A stretch of 64,000 bases of DNA from Rhodanobacter sp. MP7CTX1 (GCF_014205795.1 NZ_JACHCN010000006.1:124001-188000), one strand, 5' to 3'. Shown: positions 8,200-17,349, counted from the stretch's first letter. A program made the numbers and translations. The notes: generated from the letters alone by a model not told the origin.

Positions 8200-9171
8200 T
8201 TACGCCGCCACAGCCTCGCGCTCGCCCCGCTCGGCTTTTTCGGCGTTGACGCGCGCGGTGACGCGGCATTGCGGTTCGCTGGTGCGCTGGAACAGTTCGC
8301 TCACCCATTCGATGAACGCCTGCACTCGCGCCGACAAGTGGCGCTTCTGTGGATAGACGATCCACAGCGGTGAGCCGGTGGAGATCGTGTCGGTCATGAC
8401 GATCTCCAGCTGGCCCTTGGCCAGCGCGTTGGCGGCGAGGCAATGCGGAATCTGGATGATACCCAGTCCGGCCACCGCGGCCTGGATCACCGACTCGGCA
8501 TCGTTGATCAGCATGTGCGCGTCGATATCCAGGTCGACCCTCCCGCTCGGGGTATCGAACTGCCATTGATAGGGTTTGCCGGTACTCGGGAAGACGTAGT
8601 TGATGCAGCGGTGCTGCTTCAGGTCGTCGATGTTGCGCGGCGCGCCGTGTTTGCGCAGGTAAGCAGGCGCGGCGCACAGCACATTGTTGAAGTAGCCGAG
8701 CTTCCGCGCGATCAGGTTGGAATCTTCCAGTTCACCCATGCGGATGGCGCAGTCGTAGCCTTCTTCGTTGAGATCGAAGTGGTAGTCGCACATCGCCAGC
8801 TCCAGCCGGATATCCGGATAGCGCATTTCGAACTCCGCCAGGTTGGGGATCAGCGCGGCGCGCCCGATGGCGGAGTGTGTCGCCACCCGCAACCTGCCGA
8901 CCGGATGGCTGCGGGCATGCCCCAGCGCCTCGGTGGCTTCGGTGAGATCGGCAAGGATCTCCTTGCAACGTGCATAGAACGAGGCACCATCGTCGGTTAA
9001 ACGCAGCGATCGGGTCGAACGGAACAGCAATCGGGCGCCGAGCTGGGTTTCCAGTCGGGCCACGGCCCGGCTGACGCCAGAGGGGGTCATCTCAAGCTGG
9101 GCAGCCGCAGCAGCGAAACTCTTGGCCTCGACCACGCGAACGAAGGTCGAAATTGCGGAAAAGTCTTCCAT
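8200..9171 (-). CDS. LysR-family transcriptional regulator of the adjacent efflux operon
   Basis: A 323-residue LysR-type regulator. The winged HTH occupies residues 1-60 (STFVRVVEAKSFAAAAAQLEMTPSGVSRAVARLE), and a periplasmic-binding-like effector domain follows (about 90-295). The HTH and the AAxxLxMTPSxVSR wording resemble the group that regulates efflux and quinone or solvent responses. It is transcribed away from the RND operon, and the 142-base intergenic region contains two palindromes suitable for LysR tetramer binding. This makes it the likely local regulator of that operon and of itself. The effector is unknown. A nine-residue hydrophilic tail ends the protein. Confidence 0.9.
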   Translation of the reverse strand: MEDFSAISTFVRVVEAKSFAAAAAQLEMTPSGVSRAVARLETQLGARLLFRSTRSLRLTDDGASFYARCKEILADLTEATEALGHARSHPVGRLRVATHSAIGRAALIPNLAEFEMRYPDIRLELAMCDYHFDLNEEGYDCAIRMGELEDSNLIARKLGYFNNVLCAAPAYLRKHGAPRNIDDLKQHRCINYVFPSTGKPYQWQFDTPSGRVDLDIDAHMLINDAESVIQAAVAGLGIIQIPHCLAANALAKGQLEIVMTDTISTGSPLWIVYPQKRHLSARVQAFIEWVSELFQRTSEPQCRVTARVNAEKAERGEREAVAA

Positions 9172-9191
9172 AGCTTCACTTCCTGGTCGAT

Positions 9192-9210
9192 TCGTGACTG
9201 CGGCTCACGA
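9192..9210. promoter_or_regulatory. Palindrome in LysR/efflux divergent promoter (proximal to lysR)
   Basis: TCGTGA and its exact complement TCACGA are separated by 7 bases. The element lies about 20 bases from the lysR start codon, where an autorepression site of a LysR-type protein would be expected. Function is inferred from symmetry and position. Confidence 0.35.
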
Positions 9211-9225
9211 GTGTAATGCACAAGA

Positions 9226-9246
9226 AACGGATTTTCTATACCCGTT
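9226..9246. promoter_or_regulatory. AACGG-N11-CCGTT palindrome, candidate LysR site for efflux operon
   Basis: Perfect five-base arms are separated by 11 AT-rich bases, the geometry of LysR-type boxes (two half-sites with an 11-base spacer). It is centred about 78 bases upstream of the adaptor start codon. It is the best candidate recognition-binding site for the divergent regulator. Not tested. Confidence 0.45.
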
Positions 9247-9313
9247 AGTTCACCTATTCTCCCGGTCCTTCGCCGGGGACGTGCGCCCGGCAACCAAGTT
9301 CTGGGAGCGCAAC

Positions 9314-10591
9314 ATGAAAAACCAATGGATGCTGGCGACGCTGGTCGCCGTCGCAATCGCGGGCAGCTGGGTTCTCTTGCACGGCAGCAACAGCCATGCA
9401 CAGACCCCGACCGCCGCCGGTGCACCACCGGAAGTGACGGTGGCTCAGGCGCTAACCCGCCAAGTCAGCGACAGCGCTGAATTCACCGGCCGGCTGCAAG
9501 CTGTCGACACCGTGCAGGTACAGCCGCGGGTAGGTGGCTTCGTGGAGTCGGTGCATTTCCAGGAAGGTGCGCTGGTGCATAAGGACGATGTGCTGTTCCA
9601 GCTCGATCCGCGCCCGTATCAGGCCGAAGTCGATCGACTCAGCGCAAACCAGGCGCAGTCCCAGGCCGCGTTGAATCTGGCCATAACCAATCAGCGACGC
9701 GCAGTCATGCTGCTCGCCCAGCATGCCGTGGCACAACAGGATGCCGACAACCAGGACACCGCCGAGCAGAGTGCCCGTGCGCAACTGGCTGCCAGCACGG
9801 CTGCGCTGGCTTCAGCACGGCTCAACCTGGATTTCACCCAGGTTCGTTCGCCGATCGACGGTCGCGTCAGCAATATCCGCATCACGCCCGGCAACCTGGT
9901 CACCAGCAGCGACGTGTTGACCAGCGTGGTCACGGTGAACCCGGTCTATGTCTACTTCGACGTGGACGAACAGACCTGGCTCAAGCTCGACCATCTGCGT
10001 GCACGCGCGGTCCAGGCCGGCGGCAATGCGCGGATCGAGGCCACCATGGGTCTGGCCGACGAACCAGGTTTTCCACATGAAGGTCGCCTCGACTTCGTCG
10101 ACAACCAGCTGCACATCGATTCCGGCACGATGCGGCTGCGCGCGGTGTTCGAGAACCACGATGGCCTCTACACACCGGGCCTGTATGCCCGCGTGCAATT
10201 GCAGAGCGGACAGACTCGTCCCCGTCTGCTGGTGGACGATCGCGCGATCGGTACCGATCTGGGCAACCAGTTCGTCTATGTGGTCGACAAGGACCACAAG
10301 GTGCAATACCGCAAAGTCAGTCCCGGCCCGCTGTTTGAAGGCCTGCGCGTGATCGACAGCGGCTTGGACGCGAACGACGTGGTGATCGTCAACGGCCTGC
10401 AGCACGTGCGCCCCGGCGTCGAGGTCAATCCGCAAAAAGTGGCCATGCAATACCGCCTCACCGACAGCGACAAGGCACTTGTCGATGCCAATCAGGCAAC
10501 GCCGGCCTTGATCCATGACGACGAGCATATCGCCCTGGCTGTCGCGGCGGCGGCGGCCGCCGCCAGCAAGAACAAGCGTTCGCAGGACTGA
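9314..10591 (+). CDS. RND efflux periplasmic adaptor subunit (HlyD/AcrA family)
   Basis: A 425-residue membrane-fusion protein linking the inner-membrane RND pump to the outer-membrane channel. An N-terminal hydrophobic anchor or signal (residues 6-24) is followed by the barrel-sandwich half-motif GRLQAVDTVQVQPRVGGFVESVHFQEG. Next come a coiled-coil hairpin (about 95-160) and the second lipoyl half, SPIDGRVSNIRITPGNLV. A beta-barrel and membrane-proximal domain end the protein, with an alanine-rich tail. The ATG at 9314 has GGGAG upstream; longer in-frame starts have none. The stop is 10 bases before the permease start, so the genes are cotranscribed. The nearest analogues are OqxA/MexE-type adaptors. 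Confidence 0.93.
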   Translation: MKNQWMLATLVAVAIAGSWVLLHGSNSHAQTPTAAGAPPEVTVAQALTRQVSDSAEFTGRLQAVDTVQVQPRVGGFVESVHFQEGALVHKDDVLFQLDPRPYQAEVDRLSANQAQSQAALNLAITNQRRAVMLLAQHAVAQQDADNQDTAEQSARAQLAASTAALASARLNLDFTQVRSPIDGRVSNIRITPGNLVTSSDVLTSVVTVNPVYVYFDVDEQTWLKLDHLRARAVQAGGNARIEATMGLADEPGFPHEGRLDFVDNQLHIDSGTMRLRAVFENHDGLYTPGLYARVQLQSGQTRPRLLVDDRAIGTDLGNQFVYVVDKDHKVQYRKVSPGPLFEGLRVIDSGLDANDVVIVNGLQHVRPGVEVNPQKVAMQYRLTDSDKALVDANQATPALIHDDEHIALAVAAAAAAASKNKRSQD

Positions 10592-10601
10592 GTCACACAC
10601 C

Positions 10602-13600
10602 ATGAAAAACATTGCCCAGTTTTTCGTCGATCGGCCGATCATGGCCGCCGTGCTGTCGCTGCTGTTTGTGATTTGCGGCAGCATCGCGGTGTTCAAGTTG
10701 CCGATCAGCGAATACCCCGAAGTCGTGCCGCCCACCGTGGTGGTGCACGCCAGCTATCCCGGCGCCAATCCCAAAGTCATCGCCGAAACCGTCGCCACGC
10801 CGCTGGAAGAGCAGATCAACGGCGTGGAAGGCATGCTGTACAGCTCGTCGCAGGCAACCAGCGACGGCGCAATAACGCTGACCGTGACGTTTGCGCTCGG
10901 CACCGACCTCAACACGGCACAGGTCGATGTGCAGAACCGCGTCGCGCAAGCCTTGCCCAAGCTGCCGGAGGAAGTGCAGCGCCTCGGCGTCACCACGCAG
11001 AAGAGCTCGCCTGATCTCACCATGGTGGTGCACCTGACGTCACCCGACCAGCGCTACGACATGCTGTACCTGTCGAACTACGCGCGACTGCATGTGAAGG
11101 ATGTGCTGGGCCGGCTCGATGGCGTCGGCGATGTGCAGATCTTCGGCGCGGGCGAATACAGCATGCGCGTGTGGCTGGATCCGCCGAAGCTGGCCTCGCG
11201 TGGGCTTACCACCGGCGATGTGATCAACGCGATCCGCGAGCAGAACGTACAGGTCGCCGCCGGTGCGCTGAATGCGCCACCCGGCCCGACCAACTCGGCG
11301 TTCCAGCTCAACATCAATACGCGTGGCCGTTTGATCAACGAGGACGACTTCCGCAACATCATCGTGCGCACCGATGCGAACGGTGGCGTCACCCACTTAC
11401 GCGACATCGCCAAGGTCGACCTGGGCGCGGACACCTATGCCTTGCGCAGCCTGCTCGACAACAAGCCGGCGGTAGCGTTGCCGATCTTCGCGCGACCAGG
11501 CTCCAACGCGATCCAGATCTCCGACGAAGTACGCGCCACCATGGCGCAGCTGAAGAAGGAGTTCCCGCAGGGCGTCGACTACAGCATCGTCTACGACCCG
11601 ACCGTGTTCGTACGCGGCTCGATCGAGGCGGTGGTGCACACCTTGCTGGAAGCGATCCTGCTGGTTGTGCTGGTGGTGATCCTGTTCCTGCAGACCTGGC
11701 GCGCGTCGATCATTCCACTGGTCGCAGTGCCGGTATCGCTGATCGGCACGTTCGCCGTGATGTACGTGATCGGCTTTTCGCTCAATGCGCTATCACTTTT
11801 CGGCATGGTGCTGGCGATCGGCATCGTGGTCGATGATGCGATCGTGGTGGTGGAAAATGTGGAGCGGCACATCGAGCTCGGGCAGTCGCCGAAGGAGGCG
11901 ACGCGCAAGGCGATGCACGAGGTCACTGGCCCGATCGTCGCCACAGCGCTCGTGTTGTGTGCGGTGTTCATCCCGACCGCGTTCATCAGCGGCCTCACTG
12001 GCCAGTTCTATCGCCAGTTTGCGCTGACCATCGCGATCTCGACGGTGATCTCCGCGTTCAATTCGCTGACGCTCAGCCCGGCGCTCGCAGCCATCCTGTT
12101 GAAGAGTCACGACGCACCGAAGGATCGCCTGACGCGCGGAATCGATCGCGCATTCGGCTGGTTGTTCCGGCCGTTCAACCGCATGTTCCATCGTGGTTCG
12201 GAGCGCTACGTCGGTGGCGTGAAGCGTCTGCTCGGTAAGGGTTCGATCGCGCTGGTGCTGTATGCCGGTCTGATCGGCCTGACCTGGCTCGGCTTCTCCC
12301 ATGTGCCGACCGGTTTCGTGCCGGGGCAGGACAAGCAATACCTCGTGTCGTTTGCGCAGCTGCCTGATGCAGCTTCGCTCGATCGCTCCGAAGATGTCAT
12401 TCGGCGGATGAGCGCGATCGCACTGAAGCAGCCTGGCGTGGAGCACGCGGTGGCGTTCCCCGGCCTGTCGATCAATGGCTTCACCAACAGCACCAACGCC
12501 GGCATCGTGTTCGTCACGCTGAAGCCATTCGAAGAGCGTCGCGATCCCTCGCTGTCGGCGGGTGCGATTGCCGCTGCGTTGAATCAGAAATACGCAGCAA
12601 TCCAGGATGCCTATATCGCGGTGTTCCCGCCGCCGCCAGTGATGGGACTGGGCACGATCGGCGGCTTCCGCCTGCAGATCGAGGATCGTGGCGACCGTGG
12701 TTTCGATGAGCTGTACAAGCAGAGCCAGGGCTTGATCGCCGCCAGCCAGAAGGTGCCGGCACTGGCCGGTTTGTTCTCCAGCTTCCAGGTCAACGTGCCG
12801 CAAGTGGACGCGGACGTGGATCGCGAGAAAGCCAAGACCGAAGGCGTGAACCTGGCCGATGTCTACCAGACCATGCAGGCCTATCTGGGCTCGCTCTACG
12901 TCAATGACTTCAACCGTTTCGGCCGCACCTATCAGGTCAACGTGTCGGCCGATCCGGCGTTCCGCCATTCACCGCAGGACATCCTGCAATTGAAGACGCG
13001 CAACGCGCAGGGCCAGATGGTGCCGCTGGGTTCGTTCGTCACCGTGCAGCAGGGTGCCGGACCGGATCGCGTGCAGCACTACAACGGCTACCCGACCGCG
13101 GAGATCAACGGCGGACCGGCGCCCGGCTTCAGCTCCGGCCAGGCCCAGGCAGCGATGGAAAAACTGGCGAAGGACAACCTGCCGAACGGTTTCAGTTACG
13201 AGTGGACCGAACTGACCTATCAGCAGATTCTCGCCGGCAACACCGCGATCCTGGTGTTCCCGTTGTGCGTGCTGCTGGTGTTCCTGGTGTTGTCGTCGCT
13301 GTATGAGAGCTGGTCGCTGCCGCTGGCGGTGATCCTGATCGTGCCGATGGTGCTGTTGTCCGCGATTGCCGGCGTGTGGCTGAGTGGTGGCGACAACAAC
13401 ATCTTCACCCAGATCGGATTGATCGTGCTGGTGGGACTGGCGTGCAAGAACGCGATCCTGATCGTCGAGTTTGCACGCGAACGCCAACACGAAGGCATGG
13501 CTCGCCACGAGGCAGTGCTGGAAGCCGCCAGGTTGCGCCTGCGTCCGATCCTGATGACCTCGTTCGCGTTCATCATGGGCGTGGTGCCACTGGTCACTTC

Positions 13601-13793
13601 GCACGGCGCCGGTGCCGAGATGCGTCATGCGATGGGTGTGGCGGTGTTCTCCGGCATGCTTGGCGTGACCCTGTTCGGGCTGGTCTACACGCCGCTGTTC
13701 TACGTCCTTATTCGCGCCCTGGTGGAGCGCCGCGAAGCGCGTGCACGTAAGCATGCAGCCGCGCACGCCCCTCTGGCGCTGGAGGGTCATTGA
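10602..13793 (+). CDS. RND multidrug efflux permease (HAE1 family)
   Basis: A 1,063-residue proton-driven trimeric inner-membrane pump of the hydrophobe/amphiphile efflux family (AcrB, MexF and OqxB relatives). It begins MKNIAQFFVDRPI, the typical first helix. The proton-relay Asp-Asp pair is seen in GIVVDDAIVVVENVERH in helix TM4. Two large periplasmic loops and twelve membrane helices follow the usual internal duplication, and the GSFVTVQQGAGPDRVQHYNGYP region of the docking/pore domain is recognisable. The length is standard. It is the second gene of a four-gene export operon. Its last 32 conserved codons are duplicated, in diverged form, in the next small gene. Substrates cannot be predicted. 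Confidence 0.96.
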   Translation: MKNIAQFFVDRPIMAAVLSLLFVICGSIAVFKLPISEYPEVVPPTVVVHASYPGANPKVIAETVATPLEEQINGVEGMLYSSSQATSDGAITLTVTFALGTDLNTAQVDVQNRVAQALPKLPEEVQRLGVTTQKSSPDLTMVVHLTSPDQRYDMLYLSNYARLHVKDVLGRLDGVGDVQIFGAGEYSMRVWLDPPKLASRGLTTGDVINAIREQNVQVAAGALNAPPGPTNSAFQLNINTRGRLINEDDFRNIIVRTDANGGVTHLRDIAKVDLGADTYALRSLLDNKPAVALPIFARPGSNAIQISDEVRATMAQLKKEFPQGVDYSIVYDPTVFVRGSIEAVVHTLLEAILLVVLVVILFLQTWRASIIPLVAVPVSLIGTFAVMYVIGFSLNALSLFGMVLAIGIVVDDAIVVVENVERHIELGQSPKEATRKAMHEVTGPIVATALVLCAVFIPTAFISGLTGQFYRQFALTIAISTVISAFNSLTLSPALAAILLKSHDAPKDRLTRGIDRAFGWLFRPFNRMFHRGSERYVGGVKRLLGKGSIALVLYAGLIGLTWLGFSHVPTGFVPGQDKQYLVSFAQLPDAASLDRSEDVIRRMSAIALKQPGVEHAVAFPGLSINGFTNSTNAGIVFVTLKPFEERRDPSLSAGAIAAALNQKYAAIQDAYIAVFPPPPVMGLGTIGGFRLQIEDRGDRGFDELYKQSQGLIAASQKVPALAGLFSSFQVNVPQVDADVDREKAKTEGVNLADVYQTMQAYLGSLYVNDFNRFGRTYQVNVSADPAFRHSPQDILQLKTRNAQGQMVPLGSFVTVQQGAGPDRVQHYNGYPTAEINGGPAPGFSSGQAQAAMEKLAKDNLPNGFSYEWTELTYQQILAGNTAILVFPLCVLLVFLVLSSLYESWSLPLAVILIVPMVLLSAIAGVWLSGGDNNIFTQIGLIVLVGLACKNAILIVEFARERQHEGMARHEAVLEAARLRLRPILMTSFAFIMGVVPLVTSHGAGAEMRHAMGVAVFSGMLGVTLFGLVYTPLFYVLIRALVERREARARKHAAAHAPLALEGH

Positions 13794-13794
13794 G

Positions 13795-13962
13795 ATGGAA
13801 CCCATGCTCAAGATCGCCGCGGTCGGTGTGGCCGTGGTCTCGGACATGCTCGGTGTACCTCTTACCGGGTTGATCTACACGCCTTTGGTCTATGGCGTCA
13901 TTCACGGCCTGACGGAGCGTTTCGGGTCACACGCGCACCGCTCCCGCGCTGGAGAACATTGA
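13795..13962 (+). CDS. 55-residue microprotein: duplicated C-terminal helix of the RND permease
   Basis: A small open frame starting one base after the permease stop, with its own GGAGGG 8 bases upstream, and ending one base before the next gene's ATG. Residues 1-9 (MEPMLKIAA) mirror the start of the downstream channel gene (MKTLLKIAA). Residues 11-42 match the permease's last membrane helix from G1012 on, with 21 of 32 residues identical. About half of the retained codons differ only synonymously, which suggests selection on the protein after a tandem duplication of the gene junction. A single membrane helix is predicted. It could be a pump-associated microprotein or a slowly decaying fossil. 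I know no named family for it. Confidence 0.6.
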   Translation: MEPMLKIAAVGVAVVSDMLGVPLTGLIYTPLVYGVIHGLTERFGSHAHRSRAGEH

Positions 13963-13963
13963 T

Positions 13964-15412
13964 ATGAAAACGCTACTCAAGATTGCCGCGCTGAGCGCGG
14001 CACTGATCCTCGCTGGCTGTGCCAGCGTCGGTCCGAACTATCACCGGGTGCCGCCAACGCCATCGCAGCTGCAGGGATTCGACGCCGCGCAAGAGAGCCA
14101 CGCGCAGTTCCAGGCCGCCTGGTGGAAGCAGTTCAACGACCCGACGCTGGATGCACTGATCCAGCGTGCTGCGAAGAACAATCTGGATCTGCGCATCGCC
14201 GTGGCGCGATTGCATGAGTCGCGCGCGCTGCTCAGCAGTGCCAAGTCCGATCAGTTGCCGACCGTGGATACCGATCTGAACTACACACGCGCTCGCGGCC
14301 AGGAGCCCGGCTTCACCAATCAGCGCACCACGGTCACTACGTATCAGGCCGGTTTCGATGCTTCGTGGGAGCTGGATCTGTTCGGTGGTGTGCGGCGTTC
14401 CGTGGAAGCAGCGGGTGCCGACCTCGGCGCCAGCGACGCAGCGCTGCAAAATGCCCAGGTCACCCTGCTGGCCGAAGTGGCGCGCAATTATTTCGAATTG
14501 CGCGGCAGTCAGTTGCGGCTCGACATTGCCCAGCGCGACATCGAAAACCTGCAGCAAACCACGCACCTGACCGAAGTGCGCGAGCAGCTCGGTTCCGGTT
14601 CGGAACAAGACGTCGCCAGTGCGAAGGCTCGCCTCAGCGCGGTGCAGGCGCAACTGCCGGTACTGCAGACACAAGTCAGCGCCAGCGAGTTTCGACTCGC
14701 CGTGCTGCTGGGCGAGCGGCCCGGCGAACTCGACATCGATGTCTCGCCGAAGAGCTTCACCCCGATCGCGGTCAGCCTGCCGATCGGTGATGCCGGCGAC
14801 GTGCTTACACGTCGGCCGGATGTACGCATTGCCGAACGCGAATATGCGGCGGCCACCGCGCGCATCGGCGTGGCCAAGGCGGATTTCTTTCCGCATATCA
14901 CGCTGGGTGGTTTCCTCGGCTTCCTGGCCGGCAGCAGCAACAATTTCGGCGGCCCCGCGACGCGCGCATGGTCGCTCGCACCGAGCATCAGCTGGCCCGG
15001 CCTGAACGTCCAACGCGTTCGCGCCAACCTGCATGCCAGCGAAGCACGCGCCGATGCGGCGCAAGCGAACTATCAGCAGAGCGTGCTGCTGGCGATCGAA
15101 GATATCGACAACGCGGTCACCGGATTCAACCAGCAACGGGTGCGGGTGGATCACCTGATCGACCAGAGCACGCAGAGCACGCGCGCGGCAGATCTTGCAC
15201 GAGTGCGTTATGAGGAAGGTGCCACCAGCTTCCTCGAATTGCTCGACGCCGAGCGTACCCAGCTTTCCGCCGAGGATGATCTGGCCCAGGCCGAAGCATC
15301 GATCAATACCCGCGCCGTCGCGCTGTACAAGGCGCTCGGTGGTGGCTGGCAGGCCTGCGGCGACGAGCATTGCAGTGCCGTTGCCAACGCCGCGCCCAAC
15401 GCTGCGCCATGA
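13964..15412 (+). CDS. RND efflux outer-membrane lipoprotein, NodT/OprM family
   Basis: A 482-residue outer-membrane channel subunit that completes the tripartite pump. A lipoprotein signal with lipobox LAGC puts the acylated cysteine at 19. It is followed by the family's GPNYHRVPP and the WWKQFNDPTLDALIQRA opening of the TolC-like fold. Two outer-membrane efflux repeats span the rest, with long alpha-helical heptads such as ARLSAVQAQLPVLQTQVSASEFRLAVLLGE. GGAG lies upstream of the ATG in the same arrangement as before the preceding microgene. The stop codon overlaps the start of the SDR gene (ATGA). Confidence 0.94.
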   Translation: MKTLLKIAALSAALILAGCASVGPNYHRVPPTPSQLQGFDAAQESHAQFQAAWWKQFNDPTLDALIQRAAKNNLDLRIAVARLHESRALLSSAKSDQLPTVDTDLNYTRARGQEPGFTNQRTTVTTYQAGFDASWELDLFGGVRRSVEAAGADLGASDAALQNAQVTLLAEVARNYFELRGSQLRLDIAQRDIENLQQTTHLTEVREQLGSGSEQDVASAKARLSAVQAQLPVLQTQVSASEFRLAVLLGERPGELDIDVSPKSFTPIAVSLPIGDAGDVLTRRPDVRIAEREYAAATARIGVAKADFFPHITLGGFLGFLAGSSNNFGGPATRAWSLAPSISWPGLNVQRVRANLHASEARADAAQANYQQSVLLAIEDIDNAVTGFNQQRVRVDHLIDQSTQSTRAADLARVRYEEGATSFLELLDAERTQLSAEDDLAQAEASINTRAVALYKALGGGWQACGDEHCSAVANAAPNAAP

Positions 15413-16146
15413 ATACGGCGGCGAAAAGCTCCACGCCGGCAATCGCCCCGGTCTACCGCGTGGCGTTGGTCAGCGGCGCCAATCGCGGCATCGGTTTCGA
15501 GGTGGCGCGTCAGCTCAGTGAGCGCGGCATGACGGTGCTGCTCGGCGCTCGCGATCTCGAAAAGGGTCGTCGCGCGGCCCGCCAGCTGGCTGGCACAACG
15601 GGTGAGGTGATTGCGGTAACGCTGGATGTGACGCGCCAGCATCAGGTCGATGCGCTAGCCCATTGGATCGGCACCTGCTACGGCCGGCTCGATGTGCTGG
15701 TGAACAATGCCGGCGGTCACTACGACCGCGAGGCCAACGCCAGCACGACTGATATTGCGCCGGCGCGTGACGCGCTCGACACCCATCTATTCGGCAGCTG
15801 GCGGCTATCCAGCGCCATGCTCCCGCTCATGCGTCGGCATGGTTATGGCCGCATCGTGAATGTTTCCAGCGGTTGTGGTGCCACCGGCTCGAACGGTAGC
15901 AACTGCGTCGCCTATCGCACGTCCAAGGCCGCACTGAACGCGTATACCCGCTCGCTCGCGACCGAACTGGAGGGCAGCGGCATCGTGGTCAACGCAGTGT
16001 GTCCGGGGTGGGTGGCGACCGAACTCGGCGGCCCTGGCGGGCGGCCGGTGGAGCGCGGCGCGGCCGGGATCGTATGGGCGGCGTGTCTACCCGCGCCGGC
16101 ACCGAGCGGCCGCTTCTTCCGCGATACCGAAGTCATACCCTGGTGA
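15409..16146 (+). CDS. Short-chain dehydrogenase/reductase at the end of the efflux operon
   Basis: A 245-residue classical SDR, an NAD(P)-dependent oxidoreductase acting on alcohols or carbonyls. The nucleotide-binding motif is SGANRGIG near residue 22. DVLVNNAGG follows near 95-103, then the NVSS serine stretch at 151-154 and the catalytic Y169-x3-K173 pair (AYRTSKAALN). The ATG overlaps the stop of the channel gene by four bases, so it is translationally coupled to the efflux operon. This suggests that it modifies a pump substrate or inducer, such as a quinone or aldehyde; that role is inference. The C-terminus is short but complete (RFFRDTEVIPW). Confidence 0.9.
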   Translation: MNTAAKSSTPAIAPVYRVALVSGANRGIGFEVARQLSERGMTVLLGARDLEKGRRAARQLAGTTGEVIAVTLDVTRQHQVDALAHWIGTCYGRLDVLVNNAGGHYDREANASTTDIAPARDALDTHLFGSWRLSSAMLPLMRRHGYGRIVNVSSGCGATGSNGSNCVAYRTSKAALNAYTRSLATELEGSGIVVNAVCPGWVATELGGPGGRPVERGAAGIVWAACLPAPAPSGRFFRDTEVIPW

Positions 16147-16161
16147 ACATACGGGGGTAAA

Positions 16162-17349
16162 TCAGCGCTGCACCATCATCGCGAACCAGTGCCAGCTGCG
16201 TACGCGCTCGGCAATCAGCTTGGTGCAGGTCAGCATCGGCACCGCCAGCAAGGCGCCGGGAATGCCCCACAGCCAACCCCAGACCAGCAGCCATAACAAG
16301 ATCGCGATGGGACTCAGGCGCATGCTGCGACCCTGGATCATCGGCGTGATCAGGTTGCCTTCCAGCACGGTAATGCCGGCGAAGGTCAGCACGGGCAGGA
16401 ACACCGCGAAGTTCATCACGTGCGCATACAGCATGCATACCACCGCCAGCACGGCGGTGGTGGTAATCGCACCCACGTAGGGAATGAAGTTCGCGAACAT
16501 CGCTACCGCGCCCCACAACAACGGGTCCGGCACTTTGTAAAACCACAGCATGCCCGCAGTGACTGCGCCCAGGCTCGCATTGATCAGCATCGCCGTCAGC
16601 AGGTAGCGCGACACTTCGGTCTGGAAGCCGCGCACGATCACCACCGCATGTCGCTTATAGGCAAAGCCTGGCGTGATCTCCACCAGCCGGCGCAGCATCG
16701 TGTCGCCGTAGATCAGGAAGAAGAACACGAGCAAGGTCACGCTGAGTACCGCCGCGAGCACCTTGGGCGTGCCCGAAACCACGTCCCACGCACTGATCGA
16801 CATCGGCGCAGGCTGGGTCGCTGGCGCATGGGTGGACGGGCCGTTGACCAGGCTTGCTGTGGCGCGGTTCGCCGCTTCCAGCGGCTTGGTCAATTCCTTC
16901 AGCTTGGGCACGAAGTTTCGAACGGCGTCCGGCGCCCCATGGAACCAGCCGATCGCCGGCTGCGCCAATGCACTGACACCACTGCTGATGCCCACGATCA
17001 GTCCGATCATCAGCACGCTGGCGGTCAGCCAGCGTGGCAGGTGAATGCGTGCTCCGGCGGCGACGATCGGATTCAGTGCCAGCCCGATAAACGCGGCCAG
17101 CACCAGCGGTATCAGCAACGCCTTGGTCAAGGTGACGGTGTACATCAAGGCCAGCAACAGCAGCACGTCCAGCACGATGCGGATCGCGCGCAGATGACGA
17201 CGTACGCCGCGCACCGTCTGCCCAGTGCGCACTTTGCGTCTCGGTGGGGGGTGGGGCGGTGCAACTTGATCGGCCACGAACGCGGATACCACCTCACGAC
17301 TCTCGGCGTCATCCTCCGGCGGCGACAGTTGTTCGGGCTGGCTTGTCAC
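16162..17349 (-). CDS. AI-2E family (PerM-like) membrane transporter
   Basis: A 395-residue multi-pass membrane protein of the AI-2E/PerM family, whose members include putative autoinducer-2 exporters and Na+/H+ antiporters. The N-terminal 65 residues are hydrophilic. They are followed by helices in the usual 2+1+5 pattern, with VLEGNLITPMIQGRSMRLSPIAILLWLLVWGWLWGIPGALLAVP at the C-terminal side as the family hallmark. I chose GTG at 17349 because it overlaps the upstream stop as GTGA; a TTG six codons earlier is also possible. It is the last gene of a stress-type envelope operon. The substrate is unknown. Confidence 0.88.
   Translation of the reverse strand: MTSQPEQLSPPEDDAESREVVSAFVADQVAPPHPPPRRKVRTGQTVRGVRRHLRAIRIVLDVLLLLALMYTVTLTKALLIPLVLAAFIGLALNPIVAAGARIHLPRWLTASVLMIGLIVGISSGVSALAQPAIGWFHGAPDAVRNFVPKLKELTKPLEAANRATASLVNGPSTHAPATQPAPMSISAWDVVSGTPKVLAAVLSVTLLVFFFLIYGDTMLRRLVEITPGFAYKRHAVVIVRGFQTEVSRYLLTAMLINASLGAVTAGMLWFYKVPDPLLWGAVAMFANFIPYVGAITTTAVLAVVCMLYAHVMNFAVFLPVLTFAGITVLEGNLITPMIQGRSMRLSPIAILLWLLVWGWLWGIPGALLAVPMLTCTKLIAERVRSWHWFAMMVQR

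Noticed and set aside
10593..15442. Several long minus-strand open frames (146 to 489 codons) across the efflux operon
   Set aside because: They mirror the permease and channel genes, have shadow composition and no ribosome binding sites.
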